Positions 43,173 to 55,008 of a stretch of 64,000 nt of DNA are shown here, piece by piece. The stretch comes from Hsuehochloa calcarea (taxonomy: Eukaryota > Streptophyta > Magnoliopsida > Poales > Poaceae). The DNA lies in the NCBI GenBank assembly GCA_036346395.1, contig CM070615.1:23121282-23185281 (forward strand). Reading direction: 5' to 3'. The number at the start of each line of letters is the position of its first letter. The stretch's first letter is position 1. The translations under genes and the position numbers were made by a program. The notes beneath the pieces were generated by a model. That model saw only the letters and a list, made by a program, of their open reading frames with translations. It made no database searches and was not told the origin of the DNA.

Positions 43173-46100
43173 TGTGACGCCTCGGATTATTGCTTATAAT
43201 GATCACCACCACTTGACCCTATCATCATAAGCATAATAACTCAGGACGCCGAGGAATGTATACTTCCCAGAGTGCAAGATACACCCTCTCACAAAAGTTC
43301 ATGCATCAATTCCACTCAATCACATAGAACCGAAAGCACGTAACAAAATAAAGACATACATAATAATATTCAAGAGTAATTATAATAAAGAGGCCAACCG
43401 CCAATGATAAATATTACGTAACAATGAAGCAAAAGTGCCATAAGATGGCGATAAACAAAGAGCCCAACGGTGTGCCTTTTACCCACAAGGCAACCGACTG
43501 TGCCGCAGCCTAGCCGTCGAACTCAAGAAGACATCTCACGTATGAAGCCCTTGGGGCTCACCTTCTTCCTCTCAGAACAAAAGCAAATTTCAAAGAAAAG
43601 TCGGGTGAGTACTTTGAATGTACTCGCAAGATATATAAGAATGATAACAGATCTATACGATAACAATATGCAAGCGATTTAAGTGAGCAGTTAGGACTCA
43701 AGTTTGCAAGCATAAAGCAAGTTTTATTTGCAATAATGTAATAGATTGAAGGCAATTTTGCAATCTGATTTTATTTGACAAAAACAGAGTAAACAAGTAT
43801 CAACAACAAGAAATAGTCTGGTAGTGACTAAACCATTAGTCACTACAACAATAGCATGAATTACCCATTCATGCCAACCATGTCAAATTTTAATTTAAAA
43901 GGTTGTAGTCTAGTTCTTGCACGACCTTACCAAGCATGTCCATAACCTAGGACGAGGCTATTCAATAGTTTTATCCTCGCAGGTGTACCAACTTACCCAC
44001 ATGCCGCATCGCCTTTTGCCACATGATTAAGCACACTACCTTTGGTATGCCTAAGACGGCTAAGTCCTACGAGACGCTTCCAATCTTATGTATTAACTTC
44101 GAGTCGCCCATATGGATAGAAACCCATACGCTGTGTCGGGTCGTGGCCCACCTCGACAACTACTCCTCACGGTAAAGCCTCTGACAATCATGGACGCCCT
44201 CGAGGTGGAGAGTCCATCCCTAAACTCCACCACCGCACACCCAAACACAAGAACACAATTCCTTTTCACACAACACACACAACGCCCTCCCGCGACTGAG
44301 ATAACACACTCCAAAGTACTAGGTCAAGAGGGTCCCATATAACCCTCATGTGGTTAGTACGCAAAAGCGCTTGGCTTAGTGACACAAGTAACTCGGTCCT
44401 TAGGGACCGGGCACCTTTCCTTGTCACACCCAACAATCACACCAACATGCCATTGTGTTTAAGTCAAACCATTTTGTTTCATTTTCGGTTTTACAAAACA
44501 AAAGCATAAGGTGCTGAACCAAAATAAACAAAATGATTTGTGTGATCAAGGTCATCGACTAGGTCGATAACCGCCAATTCTACCTGTAGCTAAGCATTTC
44601 TAAGCATGACATCGCAAAAGACAAGAAAAGAGCATAATTAAATCACCGGCTCTAATTCACCAAATATGATAATAACTTATGGTTGTGGCAGGATAACATT
44701 TTAATGGCAACAATGCATTAGGAATAGCTACCTCTAAACAGGCAAAAATAATTGGACACAAAAGCAATGCATACATATAGTTTGTAAACAAGATATTAGA
44801 CTTTGAAAGTAATGGGACATTTATGGTCAAATATCTTGCCTTGTGAAGCTCATTGCTTTGTCAGCAGAGGATCACTCGATATGATCAATATTGTCGCAAC
44901 CTATCGAAAGAACCAACAAGAACCAAAAAGGCGAGAAATATCAAAAGATGCAACAGCAAAACTCAGCAAAAGTTCTCAAATTTTTACAGTAGAAAGAACA
45001 TAATTTTTATGAACTAAAGCAACAAGAACCAATTGATTTGGATTCTCAATGCAAAAGTTATGGCAAAACAATTTCAGTCGGCCGTAAAAGGAAAACATCA
45101 CTATTCACCTAAGCAATGATTTTAGTGAAATTTTCTAGAATGACACGGCTACTGAAATTTTTATGATAAATCAAGCACTCATAAGATGAACAGCCCCACT
45201 GGATTCATCTCATTTGGAGCTTGCAATAATTAGTTATGAGTTTTCTAAGATCCACTATTTTTCCATTGTAAAGATAATCGCTTTAAAGCTTACTTTTAAA
45301 ATAAATCTTTTCGCATCGCGACAAATGAGCAACCTATACTGAAATAAGTTTACTAAGAATGAAAATAATGGCACCGGTTTTATCATTTTTGAAGTTACGT
45401 AAAATTACTTATGAATTTTGGAAGATAAAACTATTTTTCGCTTGATAAATAACTCTACCCGAGAAATATAACTCGATAAACGACGGGAAGAACATGGGCC
45501 AAGATCATTGATCCAACAGCCCACACGCGCAGCAAGAACAGAGCTTAACGCGCCAACCCTAAGCATCGACCGCTGGATGAAAGATGAACGCACAGATGCC
45601 AAGGATGTTCGGCGGTCCGAACGCTCACACGACGCGAACCGCTGATCTTGGATCCAACGGTCCACGCGATTGAACCGCTCGGACGGTCCGAACGCTCTCC
45701 AGATCCGATCGTTGATCGAAAATCGGACGGCCACGCGCGATGACCTAGCGCGTCAAGGTCCGATCACGGCCACAAGAATCCGAGCGATTGATCTAAAATC
45801 CTACTACCAAACTCAACGATAATCAAAACTCTCGCTTTTCGTCCGACAACGAAGATCGACAAAGGAACAGAGGCAAAGCCCGACGATGCGCCGCGACTCA
45901 AGAAAAAAATAGCGAAATCTAAAACTACTACGATGATCGCAATAGCATGGAGTACCCATCAAGCAAGGAATTGGGCAGAGATGGACTTACCGAGTCGAGA
46001 AGACAATAACCAATTTTTCTACCAAAGAGGGAAAACCAAATTGATAAGATTCTCATGGAGAAACCCAAATTGATTAAGGGTTACCGATCACCGAGGTGAG

Positions 46101-47385
46101 AGGAATCAGAGGGAGCAAGAATGAAAGGGATGAAGCCCAATGGTACCGCCTTCACCGAAAAGCTTGAAACTCTAAGAATGGCGGCAATGGCGATGCATAA
46201 AGAACCGAGGCGATAAAGCTCAAATGGACCTCCAAAGACAGATGCTAAAGCTCGGTGGTGCTCAAAGGAGGCTAAGGAAGCAATGAAGAAGCTTATATAG
46301 GCCGAGAGAACAAAGGAGGAAGCAATGCAACTTTCGGTCAAAAGCTTGTCATTAAAACGGGCCAAGGGATGGGGCAGTGCACAGAGGTAGAAGACGACTA
46401 GAGGGGCTCAGAGCACTAGCACTCAATGCTCAAAGACGCTGGTCAAGCTTGAGATGACCCGACGCCCATGCTCGCGATTTTCAACCACTCATCGTTGACT
46501 TCGCCGAGCGCGAGCGCGAGAGAAACACGAAAAGAGGACGGCCGTTAGATTGCATAGATTCCAATCGCGCGGCTATCGCGCTCAAACGCTCGGCTATTGA
46601 GTTTGGTGGCCCGACCGCTCCATCGCTTGTCGACCTCACGATCAAGATCCAACGTTGGTTATCACCGCACTTCTCGGACGGTCCGAACATCCCCTTCCAT
46701 CGCGCCGCTGATTTGGATCCTACGGTTCACGCTGCGCGAGGCGTTCGGACGGTCCGAACGTTCACGCGATCGTGAGCCGTTCGATGCCGATCCAACGACG
46801 CACAACGCTCGCGCCAAACGATCGAGCCGATGCGTTTAGTTGATCGAACTAAATCAAGTGGCTCGAGCCCGAGTCCGATCCGAACCCGAGGAACAAAGTG
46901 AAAACCGTTAGGGTTTGAAATTGAATAATCGATCTTTGAGGAATTATTTGGGGTAGCAAACAAACTCCAAAATTTATGAAATTTTAACTCGAGATTGCTA
47001 ACAGTGGAAGAACCTTATATAAAATTTTCAGAGACTTTTATGCACTGCATTTTTCTCTAAAAATTCCAGAAGGCTATTTTAGGAGTTTGACTAATGTTTG
47101 ACTTGCCTCAAAAATTATCAAATAATTTCTGAAAATTATGAAATAATTCTGAGGTGTTAAACATCTCTCCTAGGTCCAATGAAAATTATTTTGAGGGGTT
47201 GGGCACCAGGTTTCCATTGAGGAGATTTATGACTTGAATTTAATTGGGGAAATTTTGAGTTTTAATTTCCACCAATTAAAGGAAAGAGGTTTCAAACATC
47301 AGAATAACACATGAGGCAAAGAAAAGTTTTAATTTATCCTCATTTTTATTACATTTGAAACATAAACCCAATTTGGGATGTTACA
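43173..47385 (-). repeat. 5' LTR of G2 (4.2 kb)
   Basis: Partner of 33879-38081 with very few differences, mostly at CCG, CAG and CTG sites. TATA box in minus sense (+ strand TTATATA 46293-46299). Hairpin GAGTAC/GTACTC at 43607-43625. Confidence 0.93.
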
Positions 47386-48360
47386 GCTTTTTCCAAAATA
47401 TCTGACCCAAACACTTGTCTTTCGCCTACTTCATTCCAATACAAGGGTGTCCTGCATTTTCTTCCATAAAGAGCTTCAAATGGAGACATCTGGAGGCTTG
47501 ACTGTAATCGTTGTTATTAGGAAAACTCGCATAAGATAGCATTTGATCCCAATCGTTTGATTTGCTAAGGCACAAGCCCTTAACATATCTTCTAGGATTT
47601 GATTTACTCTTTCTGCTGTCTCATTCCCATCCGTCTGGGATGATAAGTCATCATCAAATTTAGATTAGTACCCAAAACACCATGCGCTTTTTGCCAAAAT
47701 CTTGAGGTGAATCGGGTTCCTCGATCCGACACGATCTTCTTGGCACTCCATCTTCGGCACACTATCTTTGCCATGTACAATTACGCCATCTATCACGGTG
47801 TAAGTAGTCTTGATCGAGAAAGTGAGCAACTTTGGTTAGACGATCCACAATTACCCGTGATAGAATCATATCCCGACCTTGTCCTTGGCAAACCAAAGAT
47901 AAAATCCATGCCAATTTCTTCCCACTTCCATTCGGCACTTTCAAGGGTTGCAGAGTCCAAAGAGTCTTTGATGCTCGGCTTTAACTCACGACCAGACATC
48001 ACATTGAGCTACATACTCGCAATCTCACGCTCATGCTAGGCCACCAATACATTTCCTTAAGGTCTTGGTACATCTTTGTGCTTCCAGGGTGAATGGAGTA
48101 CAAAGTTTCATGGGCTTCGTTGAGTATCACCGCTAAGCTCTTTACGATCTGGAACACGATTCGCTTGTCAAACCAAATGGTGCCTTGTTCATCTTCCAAA
48201 ATCTCAAGGCTTTACCCTTCTTCATGTCGCTCTTGATTTCCTTAATATTGGCATCTTCAATTTGAGCTTCCTTGATCCGATTCCAAAGTGGGTTGAACTT
48301 AGGGCAGCTAGGTAACCTTCCTCAACCAACTCTAACTTGAGCTTCGTGAACTCTTCATGA
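47386..48360 (-). pseudogene. G1 integrase (N-terminal and core)
   Basis: HETLYSIHPGSTKMYQDLKE (about 48050-48110) is the HHCC zinc-binding part. WKWEEIGMDFIFGLPRTRSG (about 47875-47935) holds the first catalytic aspartate, followed by VDRLTKVAHF (about 47825-47850), and an ERVNQILEDMLRACA-like block lies at about 47560-47640. The domain is cut at 47386 by G2 and finishes at 33338-33878. Confidence 0.87.
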
Positions 48361-49700
48361 AGGGTCAACATTTTCCTTGATTGATGTGGTATTGCAATAG
48401 ACTTTTCTCGCTCAAGGCATCCGCCACAACATTAGCTTTGCACGGGTGGTAATGGATTCCAATATCATAATCCTTGATTAACTCTAACCACCTTCTTTGC
48501 CTCATATTAAGATCACTGAGTGAAAATGTACTTCAAGCTCTTATGGTCCAGATAGACTTCACAATGATTACCAATAAGGTAATGACGCCATATCTTTAGA
48601 GCATGCACTACTGCACTAACTCCAAGTCATGAGTGGGGTAATTCACTTCATGAGGCCTCAATTGACGGAAGCATAAGCTACTACCTTCCTTTCTTGCATC
48701 AGACACAACCAAGTCCTTGCCGGATGCATCACGTAAAATCTCAAAATCCTTCCTGACATCCGCAAAATCAACACCGAGTCGTTGTCAACCGCTTCTTCAA
48801 CTCTTGAAAACTTTGCTCACAACTGCTGTCCAAGCAAATTTCTTTTCTTTCTTCAACAAATTGAGTGAGGGTCTTGCTATCTTGGAGAATCCTTCTATGA
48901 ATCGACGATAGTATCCCGCCATTCCAAGAAAACTTCGACTGAGGCAATCGACTTGGGTGACTCCCAATTAAGCACATCCTTAACCTTGCTAGGGTTAACA
49001 GATACTCCTTCCGCAGACATGACGTGTCCCAAGAAAGTAACTTCTTTCATCCAAAACTCACACTTGCTGAATTTAGCATAGAGTTGATGATCTCTAAGCT
49101 TATTCAGACCAAACGGAGGTGCTCTTCATGCTCTTCTTCACTCTTGAATACACTCAAAATATCGCCAATGAAGACAATGACGAACTTATCCAAATATCCA
49201 TGAATACTTTATTCATCAAATTCATAAAGTAAGCAGGGGCATTGGTCAATCCAAAAGACATGACCGTGAACTCATACACCCATACCGGTTGAGAAAGCTG
49301 TCTTGGGGATATCTTCCGACGAATCTTCAATCGGTGGTATCCTCGACCTCAAGTCTATTTTGGAGAACACACCGCTCCTTTCAACCGGTCAAACAAATCA
49401 TCGATCCCGGGCGAGGGTACTTGTTCTTGATGGTGACCTCATTGAGGGCTCAGAATCTACACACATCCGTTGGGTACCATCCTTCTTGCAACAAAGATCA
49501 CTGGGCTCCCAAGGTGAAGAACTTGGTCTGACAAAACCTTTCTCTTGCATTTCTTCAATTTGCTTCTTTAGTTCAACCAAATCATTGACAGGCAATCAGA
49601 GGGTCTCTTGAAAATAGGCGCAGCCTCTGGAACAAGATTGATGACAAACTCCAAGTCTCGGCCCGTGGCATTCGGTAGGTCATCGGGAAAGACATCCAAA
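48361..49700 (-). pseudogene. G1 reverse transcriptase and RNase H
   Basis: The RT start DLVELKKQIEEMQEKGFVRPS is in the frame 49398-49595. The palm follows with the catalytic motif at 49161-49169 reading FIGD rather than FIDD, so the first aspartate is replaced by glycine in this copy. The connection and RNase H (EQSFQELKKRLTT near 48770-48800, then domain parts to about 48400) follow in several frames. Many interruptions. Confidence 0.87.
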
Positions 49701-50285
49701 ACTCTCTCGACCATCGGCACTTCCTCCAAAGATACAACACTGCATCGCAGACTAGAGCTCTAGCTAGCTTCTCCGGGAGGCTTCAAACTTTACCTTGGTT
49801 CCATCCGATCGACCAAAGTGATGCTTCTACCACCACAATCCAAGAGGGCTTGGTGATCAAGAGCCAATCCATTCCCAAAATCACATCAAGAGACTTGGTG
49901 TCTATGATGATGAGATTAGCAAGGAATTCTACCCTTCTATGGTCACTTTAACCTTAGGGCAACCTTGGTTCGTACTCAATTCAACCGAGATCGAACCAAC
50001 AAAACACTTTTAAGAGGCAAAACTTCCAACTGGTGCCTTTCAAAGAAACTCCGAAACAAACGAATGCGAAGCTCCGTAATCAAACAAGACAAAGGCGGTG
50101 GCCGAATTGGCAAGGAACTTACCCAAAGACGACGTCCGGGGCTGTGTCGGGCATCCTCCACAAGGTGTGGTTCGCACGACCTCTTCCAAAAGGCCGAGGA
50201 GACTTGATCGTGCGCTTGAGTTTGAGGGGCTCGCGCGGCTCCCGGAGTGGGAGTCCCGGTCGGAGTGGCTCCCATGTTGAAACGA
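49701..50285 (-). pseudogene. G1 aspartic protease
   Basis: Active-site region FVLFDYGASHSFVS at about 50050-50095. The triplet reads D-Y-G (codons 50073-50081) where the family has D-S-G; the change turns a TCAGG context into TACGG, like the other altered CAG sites here. An upstream linker is rich in Pro, Ala and Gln. The protease would cut Gag-Pol. Confidence 0.82.
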
Positions 50286-51330
50286 ACAGGAGAAGGGCCT
50301 TACCTCTGCGGGCAGCTATTGGCGAAGTGCCCCAGCTGATGGCACTTAAAGCAGGTGATCCCGGCTGCAGGGTTTCCATTCCTTGGTTGCTGGTTGCTGG
50401 AGCTGTTGAAGCTGCGGGTCACTGGAACTGCTGGGCGAGGTGCTCTGGGGGCTCAATGTGACAGTGGAGCAACACGCGTGAGGCGCACATTCATTCTGAC
50501 TCTCTGGGAGTGAGACTGATGGGCACTATGCTGCATCATCTTTCTCTTGCGGGATTCTTCAAGCTCACGGCGGGATTCCTCGATGAGCATGGCCTTGTTC
50601 ACCAAGTGCTGGAAATCTGCATAATCATTCCCAATGACTTGCACCTTCAAACCGGGTTGAGTCCTCTCTTGAAACGCTTCGCGGGCATCATCTGTGGCAA
50701 CGCCCTCCGGGCATAACGGGATAGCCGAGTGAATCATAAGGTATTCACTCACCGACATGTTGCCTTGCCGCACTCACTAACTCATTCTTCTTCATTTCCA
50801 CCTTGCCATCGTGGATATGGGAGTGGCGAAAGCTCCTCAAAACTCGCCCAAGTGATACTCTCGTGGTTTCCATGGGCGGCACAATAGTTCTCCCACCATT
50901 CTGCAGCGGTACCTTCAAGCCGGTGAGTGGCATCTGTAACCTTCTCGCGATCATCACAACGGGTGATAGCGAGTTTCTTTCCATGGAACGAACCGGTCAT
51001 CTCAGTCCCAATGGCTCCGAGGAGCTAGAGAAAGTGGGCGGATGGGTCCTCAAAAACTCGCCACCGACGAGGAAACACCGGGTGGAGCAGCGTGGGCGTG
51101 GCAATTGCTTGATCGCTTCGATTCATCATTGCGAGAAGGGCGGCGTGATGCGTTCTTCTGGATTCATCATCTCGAGTCATATTCGCATCATAGAGCTCAT
51201 CACCGCGTGCTGGTGCCATGAATCGACTCAAACCCGGATCTGACCGCGGCTCGAAGACGGGCACTCTGGCGCTTGAGTCTCATCCGGCTTGCGGAGTTGC
51301 GGGTCTGAACCATCTGCGACAAAGCTTCAC
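50286..51330 (-). pseudogene. G1 gag
   Basis: Capsid part in frames 50782-51264, with KVTDATHRLEGTAAEWWENY and ITWASFEE, continuing in 50453-50773 with MSVSEYLMIHSAI and a Lys/Glu-rich tail. The zinc knuckle CFKCHQLGHFANSC (CX2CX4HX4C intact) is at about 50308-50355. The start is uncertain, near 51264 or slightly upstream. Same domain order as G2 gag. Confidence 0.87.
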
Positions 51331-51902
51331 GGGTTTAATAGACGAGAAGAAGAAAGCAATTTAGATGAGAGGGAAAGGCATTTAGATAAGCGAGAAACAA
51401 GGGAGATAGATGGATCAACCTAATGCGGACAAAATTGGTTTTACCCAACGAACGGATAGCCGGAAAGCTATCAAGAAGCAAACAAGAAAGAGACACTTAA
51501 GCACAAAAACACTATTACGCAGACTAAACGATACTAAAATTAGGGAGGGAAGCTACCAATCTAATCTTTACGAGGGTCAACTTGAATGCAGATCATGGAT
51601 CTTGAGCTTCCAAAACTTCCATTGCTTGATCTTGAAGGGCTCGATCCTAGGGATAATCCAGAGATGAGGGAGTCAAATTTAAATTTGAAAACCAAGTTCC
51701 AGAAAAGATAAAATAAAAGAACTCAAGAATGATATAAGAGGGTAAGACGATAAGAAAAGAATAGAACAAGGTAAGAAAGAACAGAATAAGATGAGAGAAG
51801 AATATCTAGTCAGGTTAATTGCTTGGTTTGATTTATAAAATATATTTTGAATTTTTGACTAAGACGACCAATCTAACTAAAGGCTACGCCCCATAATGAT
51901 AT
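51331..51902 (-). other. G1 leader
   Basis: AT- and purine-rich, without a coding frame I can support. It lies between gag and PBS. Confidence 0.7.
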
Positions 51903-51914
51903 GGCTCGATACCA
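51903..51914 (-). other. Altered primer-binding site of G1
   Basis: The minus strand reads TGGTATCGAGCC for tRNA-iMet TGGTATCAGAGC, five bases from the LTR. Confidence 0.88.
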
Positions 51915-54001
51915 TCTCTTGTCGGACCCTCGGTGTCACACAACCCCGAGACCCTCTGTGCATACCAAGCTAGTCCCATGATCGAGCTAGCTTGCACAGC
52001 TACAACAATGATGTAATCATAACCATTCAACAACGAACTAATGAAGGCATAAAGTAATATTAATTAAAACAAAGAAAGACCTTATGGTCAAGGTTCTTAC
52101 AAAAGTCGCCTCACGTGGCTTAGCAACAACAGAGTATCCGGCAATGAAATCTCAAAATACGTGGAGCCCAATCGACATGCCCACAGCAATCGAGTGGAGG
52201 ACGCGACCTAGTTCGCAAAGTCTTCAAAGTAGCCTTCTTCATAGTACTCAACATTTCTGGTTCTTCTCATTGACCGATCAAGAAGAGCATAAAGCCGTGA
52301 GTACATAAAGTACTCAAGAAGTCGTAGAGAAATGTATGCACATAGTATTCATGTCGCTTAAGCAAGGATGGCTTTATGGTTAATTTGCGTAAAGCAAGTT
52401 TGACAATAAATACAATAATTAGATTGCAAAGCGTGATTTTAAAAGAATAATACATAGATAACCAAGTTCTTTTGAATCAAACAAGGAACATCCTGCTCAC
52501 TTCCCAACCATTCCAACCAAACGCTTCAAATGAACCAACCACATTTTTGAAAATACTACCCCTTGCGCGAAATCACTGTGCATGTCCGTGAATCGGGACA
52601 CGGCTATTCGAATAGATTTTGACACTCTGCAGAGGTTGTACAACTTTACCCACAAGACACGAATTCTCTAGTTTGTTTGGCATCCGTCGATACCACCGCC
52701 ACTTCCTTAGGTGAATAGTCTAGAGCACGTGACAAGGCTTTTACAAAGTTCCATTTTGCCTCGGTTACGCTTCGCTAAGGTTTCGCCATATCACCCCTCT
52801 TGCGCCAATAAACACCACAATGAACCGACTCAAAACTTTCCTAATTAATTGGCCAGTCCGTCCCATACCGGACTTATGGTTGCACGAGGTGACCTGATCA
52901 ATGACTTGCAAAGTTAAGTCCTTAGTTGGTCGCTCGCATAAGTCTACCACAACCCAATGTGCATTACGCACCCACTCTAGCTCCCTACCTCAAGCCCGAG
53001 CATAAATCATTTTTGTTCATTCCCACCAAGTGGCAATCCTCGCCTGGCACAACATCTTTTAATAAAAGTGGCCTCACACCACAATTCCATAGTTCCATTA
53101 GTCAAATTTCATTAAACATTGAACATGTGATCGAAAGTCTCGCGGGCAACTAAAGCATGTCTAAGCAATATTACGCTCCCAAGTTGGTATACAATTATGT
53201 CCAACTAGTATTAACCATCCTAAGGTGTCCAAGGATATATGTCATTCAAGGAGACATTTCATTTTCAATTTATCAAGGAGGCATAATGGCAATTTGGTAA
53301 TTATCTACTCCCAAAACCATTTTTAATAAAACTAGCCATGCATGTTAATTTAATACAATATACATTTGTAAAATGGGTTCAACATGGTCAAAGGCCTACG
53401 ACTTGCCTTCGTTGACGAGGAGAGGGTCTTCGGTCGTCGGGTCGAAGAAATCTTCCAAACGCCTAATCTACACGCACGAGAATAGCAACAAATAAATAAA
53501 ACAGCACCAAATGAACTCCAAAAATTACAAAACCAGTACCAAATGAAAGAGGATGAATTTATATGAATTTAGAAATTTGGATCACCCAAATCGGAGTTTG
53601 GATGTGAAAGTTATGACCAAAAGAAGTTTCAAATCACATGAAATGATAGAATTAGGGTTTTCGGATTTTCCGGAATTATTTTTCTATTGAAGAAACCGGT
53701 TTTGACGCCGGCGACACGCACGCGCTTACGGCGCACCCACGCTGGCAAAACCACGACGCAAGGCCGACGTGGCGCCACGTGGAGGCCACGTGGGCTCGGG
53801 CCCGCAGTGAGAGAGAGAGAGAGAGAGAGAGCGGGCGCGGGCGGCCGCGGAGTGGGAAGACGGCGGCGACGCTGGGAACGGTGGCGACGGCGGCGAGGAG
53901 AAGAGGGCTGCGGCGGAGGCGAGGAGAAGATGAACGGCGCGGGCGAGAGCGGACCGAGAGGAGGAAGGAGAGAGAAGAGAGAGGAGACGAACAAGCGCGG
54001 C

Positions 54002-54008
54002 ATTTATA
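54002..54008 (-). promoter_or_regulatory. TATA box of G1 5' LTR
   Basis: The minus strand reads TATAAAT in GC-rich context, with the palindrome array upstream and the pyrimidine run about 180 bp downstream. Conserved in the other LTR at 32355-32361. Confidence 0.65.
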
Positions 54009-54154
54009 GAGCTCGCGGCGACGGACGGCGGCGTGGCGGGCGCGGGCGAGGCGCGACGAGGCGACGGATTCGCACGGCGCGGATTCGCGGCGCGAGATTC
54101 GCGCGGCGCGCGGCCGTGGAGAGAGAGAGAGAGCGGCGCGGCGGAGACGACGAA

Positions 54155-54410
54155 TGGACGCCGTCCGATTCCGATCGGACGGTGGGGAGCGGAAGAGGCG
54201 CGGCGAAGGAGAGCCGTCCGATTTCGATCGGACGGTTGGGAAGTCCAACGGGCGCGGGGAGGAAGACGAGCGAGCGCCGTCCGATTTTGATCGGACGGTG
54301 GGGAGCGGAAAAGGCGCGGGCGCGGCGATGGTGTCGGATCGCGATCGGACGGCTAGAAGGCAGAGGGGCGCGGCCGAACGGATGTGGCCGGATCTCGATC
54401 CAACGGCCAA
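54155..54410. repeat. Tandem palindromes CCGTCCGAT..ATCGGACGG in G1 LTR
   Basis: Inverted repeats of about 23 bp, CCGTCCGAT paired with ATCGGACGG, at about 54160-54182, 54211-54233 and 54278-54300, with weaker forms near 54333-54352 and 54388-54406. They repeat every 50-67 bp with a GGGGAGCGG spacer and lie upstream of the TATA box in element sense. The left LTR has the same array with lost bases (about 32510-32700). Confidence 0.85.
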
Positions 54411-55008
54411 GAGCAAGGGGCGACGCGGCGAAACGAGGACGCTCGGATGAAGATCCAACGGCGAGGAGCGAGGGAGAGGCGCGGGACCGGGCCGGCGGAG
54501 CGGAGGCGGGCCGCGGGAGTGGGCCGGAGGCGGGGAATAGGGATTGGGCCGGGAGAGATTCGGCCCAAGAACAGTAAAAGGATTTAAAATGGTTTTTGAT
54601 TTTAGAAATTCAAACAAATCAAAAAGCAATTTAGAAAATAGCAAATAGACTCCAAAAATTCTAGAAAAATTCACAGAAATTCCTTAAATTATTCTTGACT
54701 TAATAAAAATACTTTTAACTTTAAATTTTCTTTTTCTTTTGCAGATAAATAAATTTTTAATTTCGGGAAAAAGGAAAATCAATTTCTAAAATCCAATAAA
54801 TCCAAGAAAATTCTTAAAATAATAATTTTGATTTTAAATTCCAGAAAATTCAATTAAACCAACTTTAATTTAATTAAAGTTTGATTAACTCATATTAAAC
54901 TGCAAAAGGGATTCCTGAAATTTCAAATTAAGCTTTTGGCGAATAGAAGCAAACGGTTCTCTTTTTAAAATTTTTCAAAAACTCCGAAAAACGGGACGCT
55001 ACATGGTC

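Larger units (their letters stand above)
33879..47385 (-). mobile_element. Ty3/gypsy chromovirus G2 (minus), nested in G1 pol
   Basis: LTRs 33879-38081 (4203 bp) and 43173-47385 (4213 bp), internal 5.1 kb with gag-pol on the minus strand. The right flank is GCTTT (47386-47390) and the left flank is GGCTT followed by the LTR's T, so the duplication is GCTTT if one T of a homopolymer was lost. The nearly identical LTRs make it the youngest or one of the youngest insertions here. Confidence 0.92.
30278..55003 (-). mobile_element. Ty3/gypsy chromovirus G1 (minus), split by G2
   Basis: 3' LTR 30278-33325 (3048 bp), pol end with chromodomain 33326-33878, insertion of G2, remaining pol and gag 47386-51330, leader, PBS 51903-51914, 5' LTR 51920-55003 (3084 bp). 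Exact TGGTC duplications. The chromodomain at the integrase end and the pol order PR-RT-RH-IN place it in the chromoviruses, Tekay/Del-like by resemblance. Confidence 0.93.
51920..55003 (-). repeat. 5' LTR of G1
   Basis: Partner of 30278-33325. Hairpin GAGTAC/GTACTC 52299-52315, palindrome CTATTCGAATAG 52604-52615, (GA)n 53808-53831, TATA box in minus sense (+ strand ATTTATA 54002-54008). The open frames of 296 (plus) and 332 (minus) codons at 53676-54674 are products of GC-rich repeats. Confidence 0.93.

Noticed and set aside
53676..54674. Open frames of 296 (plus) and 332 (minus) codons
   Set aside because: They overlap in both strands, lie in the GC-rich repeat-filled part of the G1 LTR, encode Arg/Ala/Gly- or Pro/Ser/Arg-rich sequence, and are interrupted differently in the partner LTR (31921-32996).
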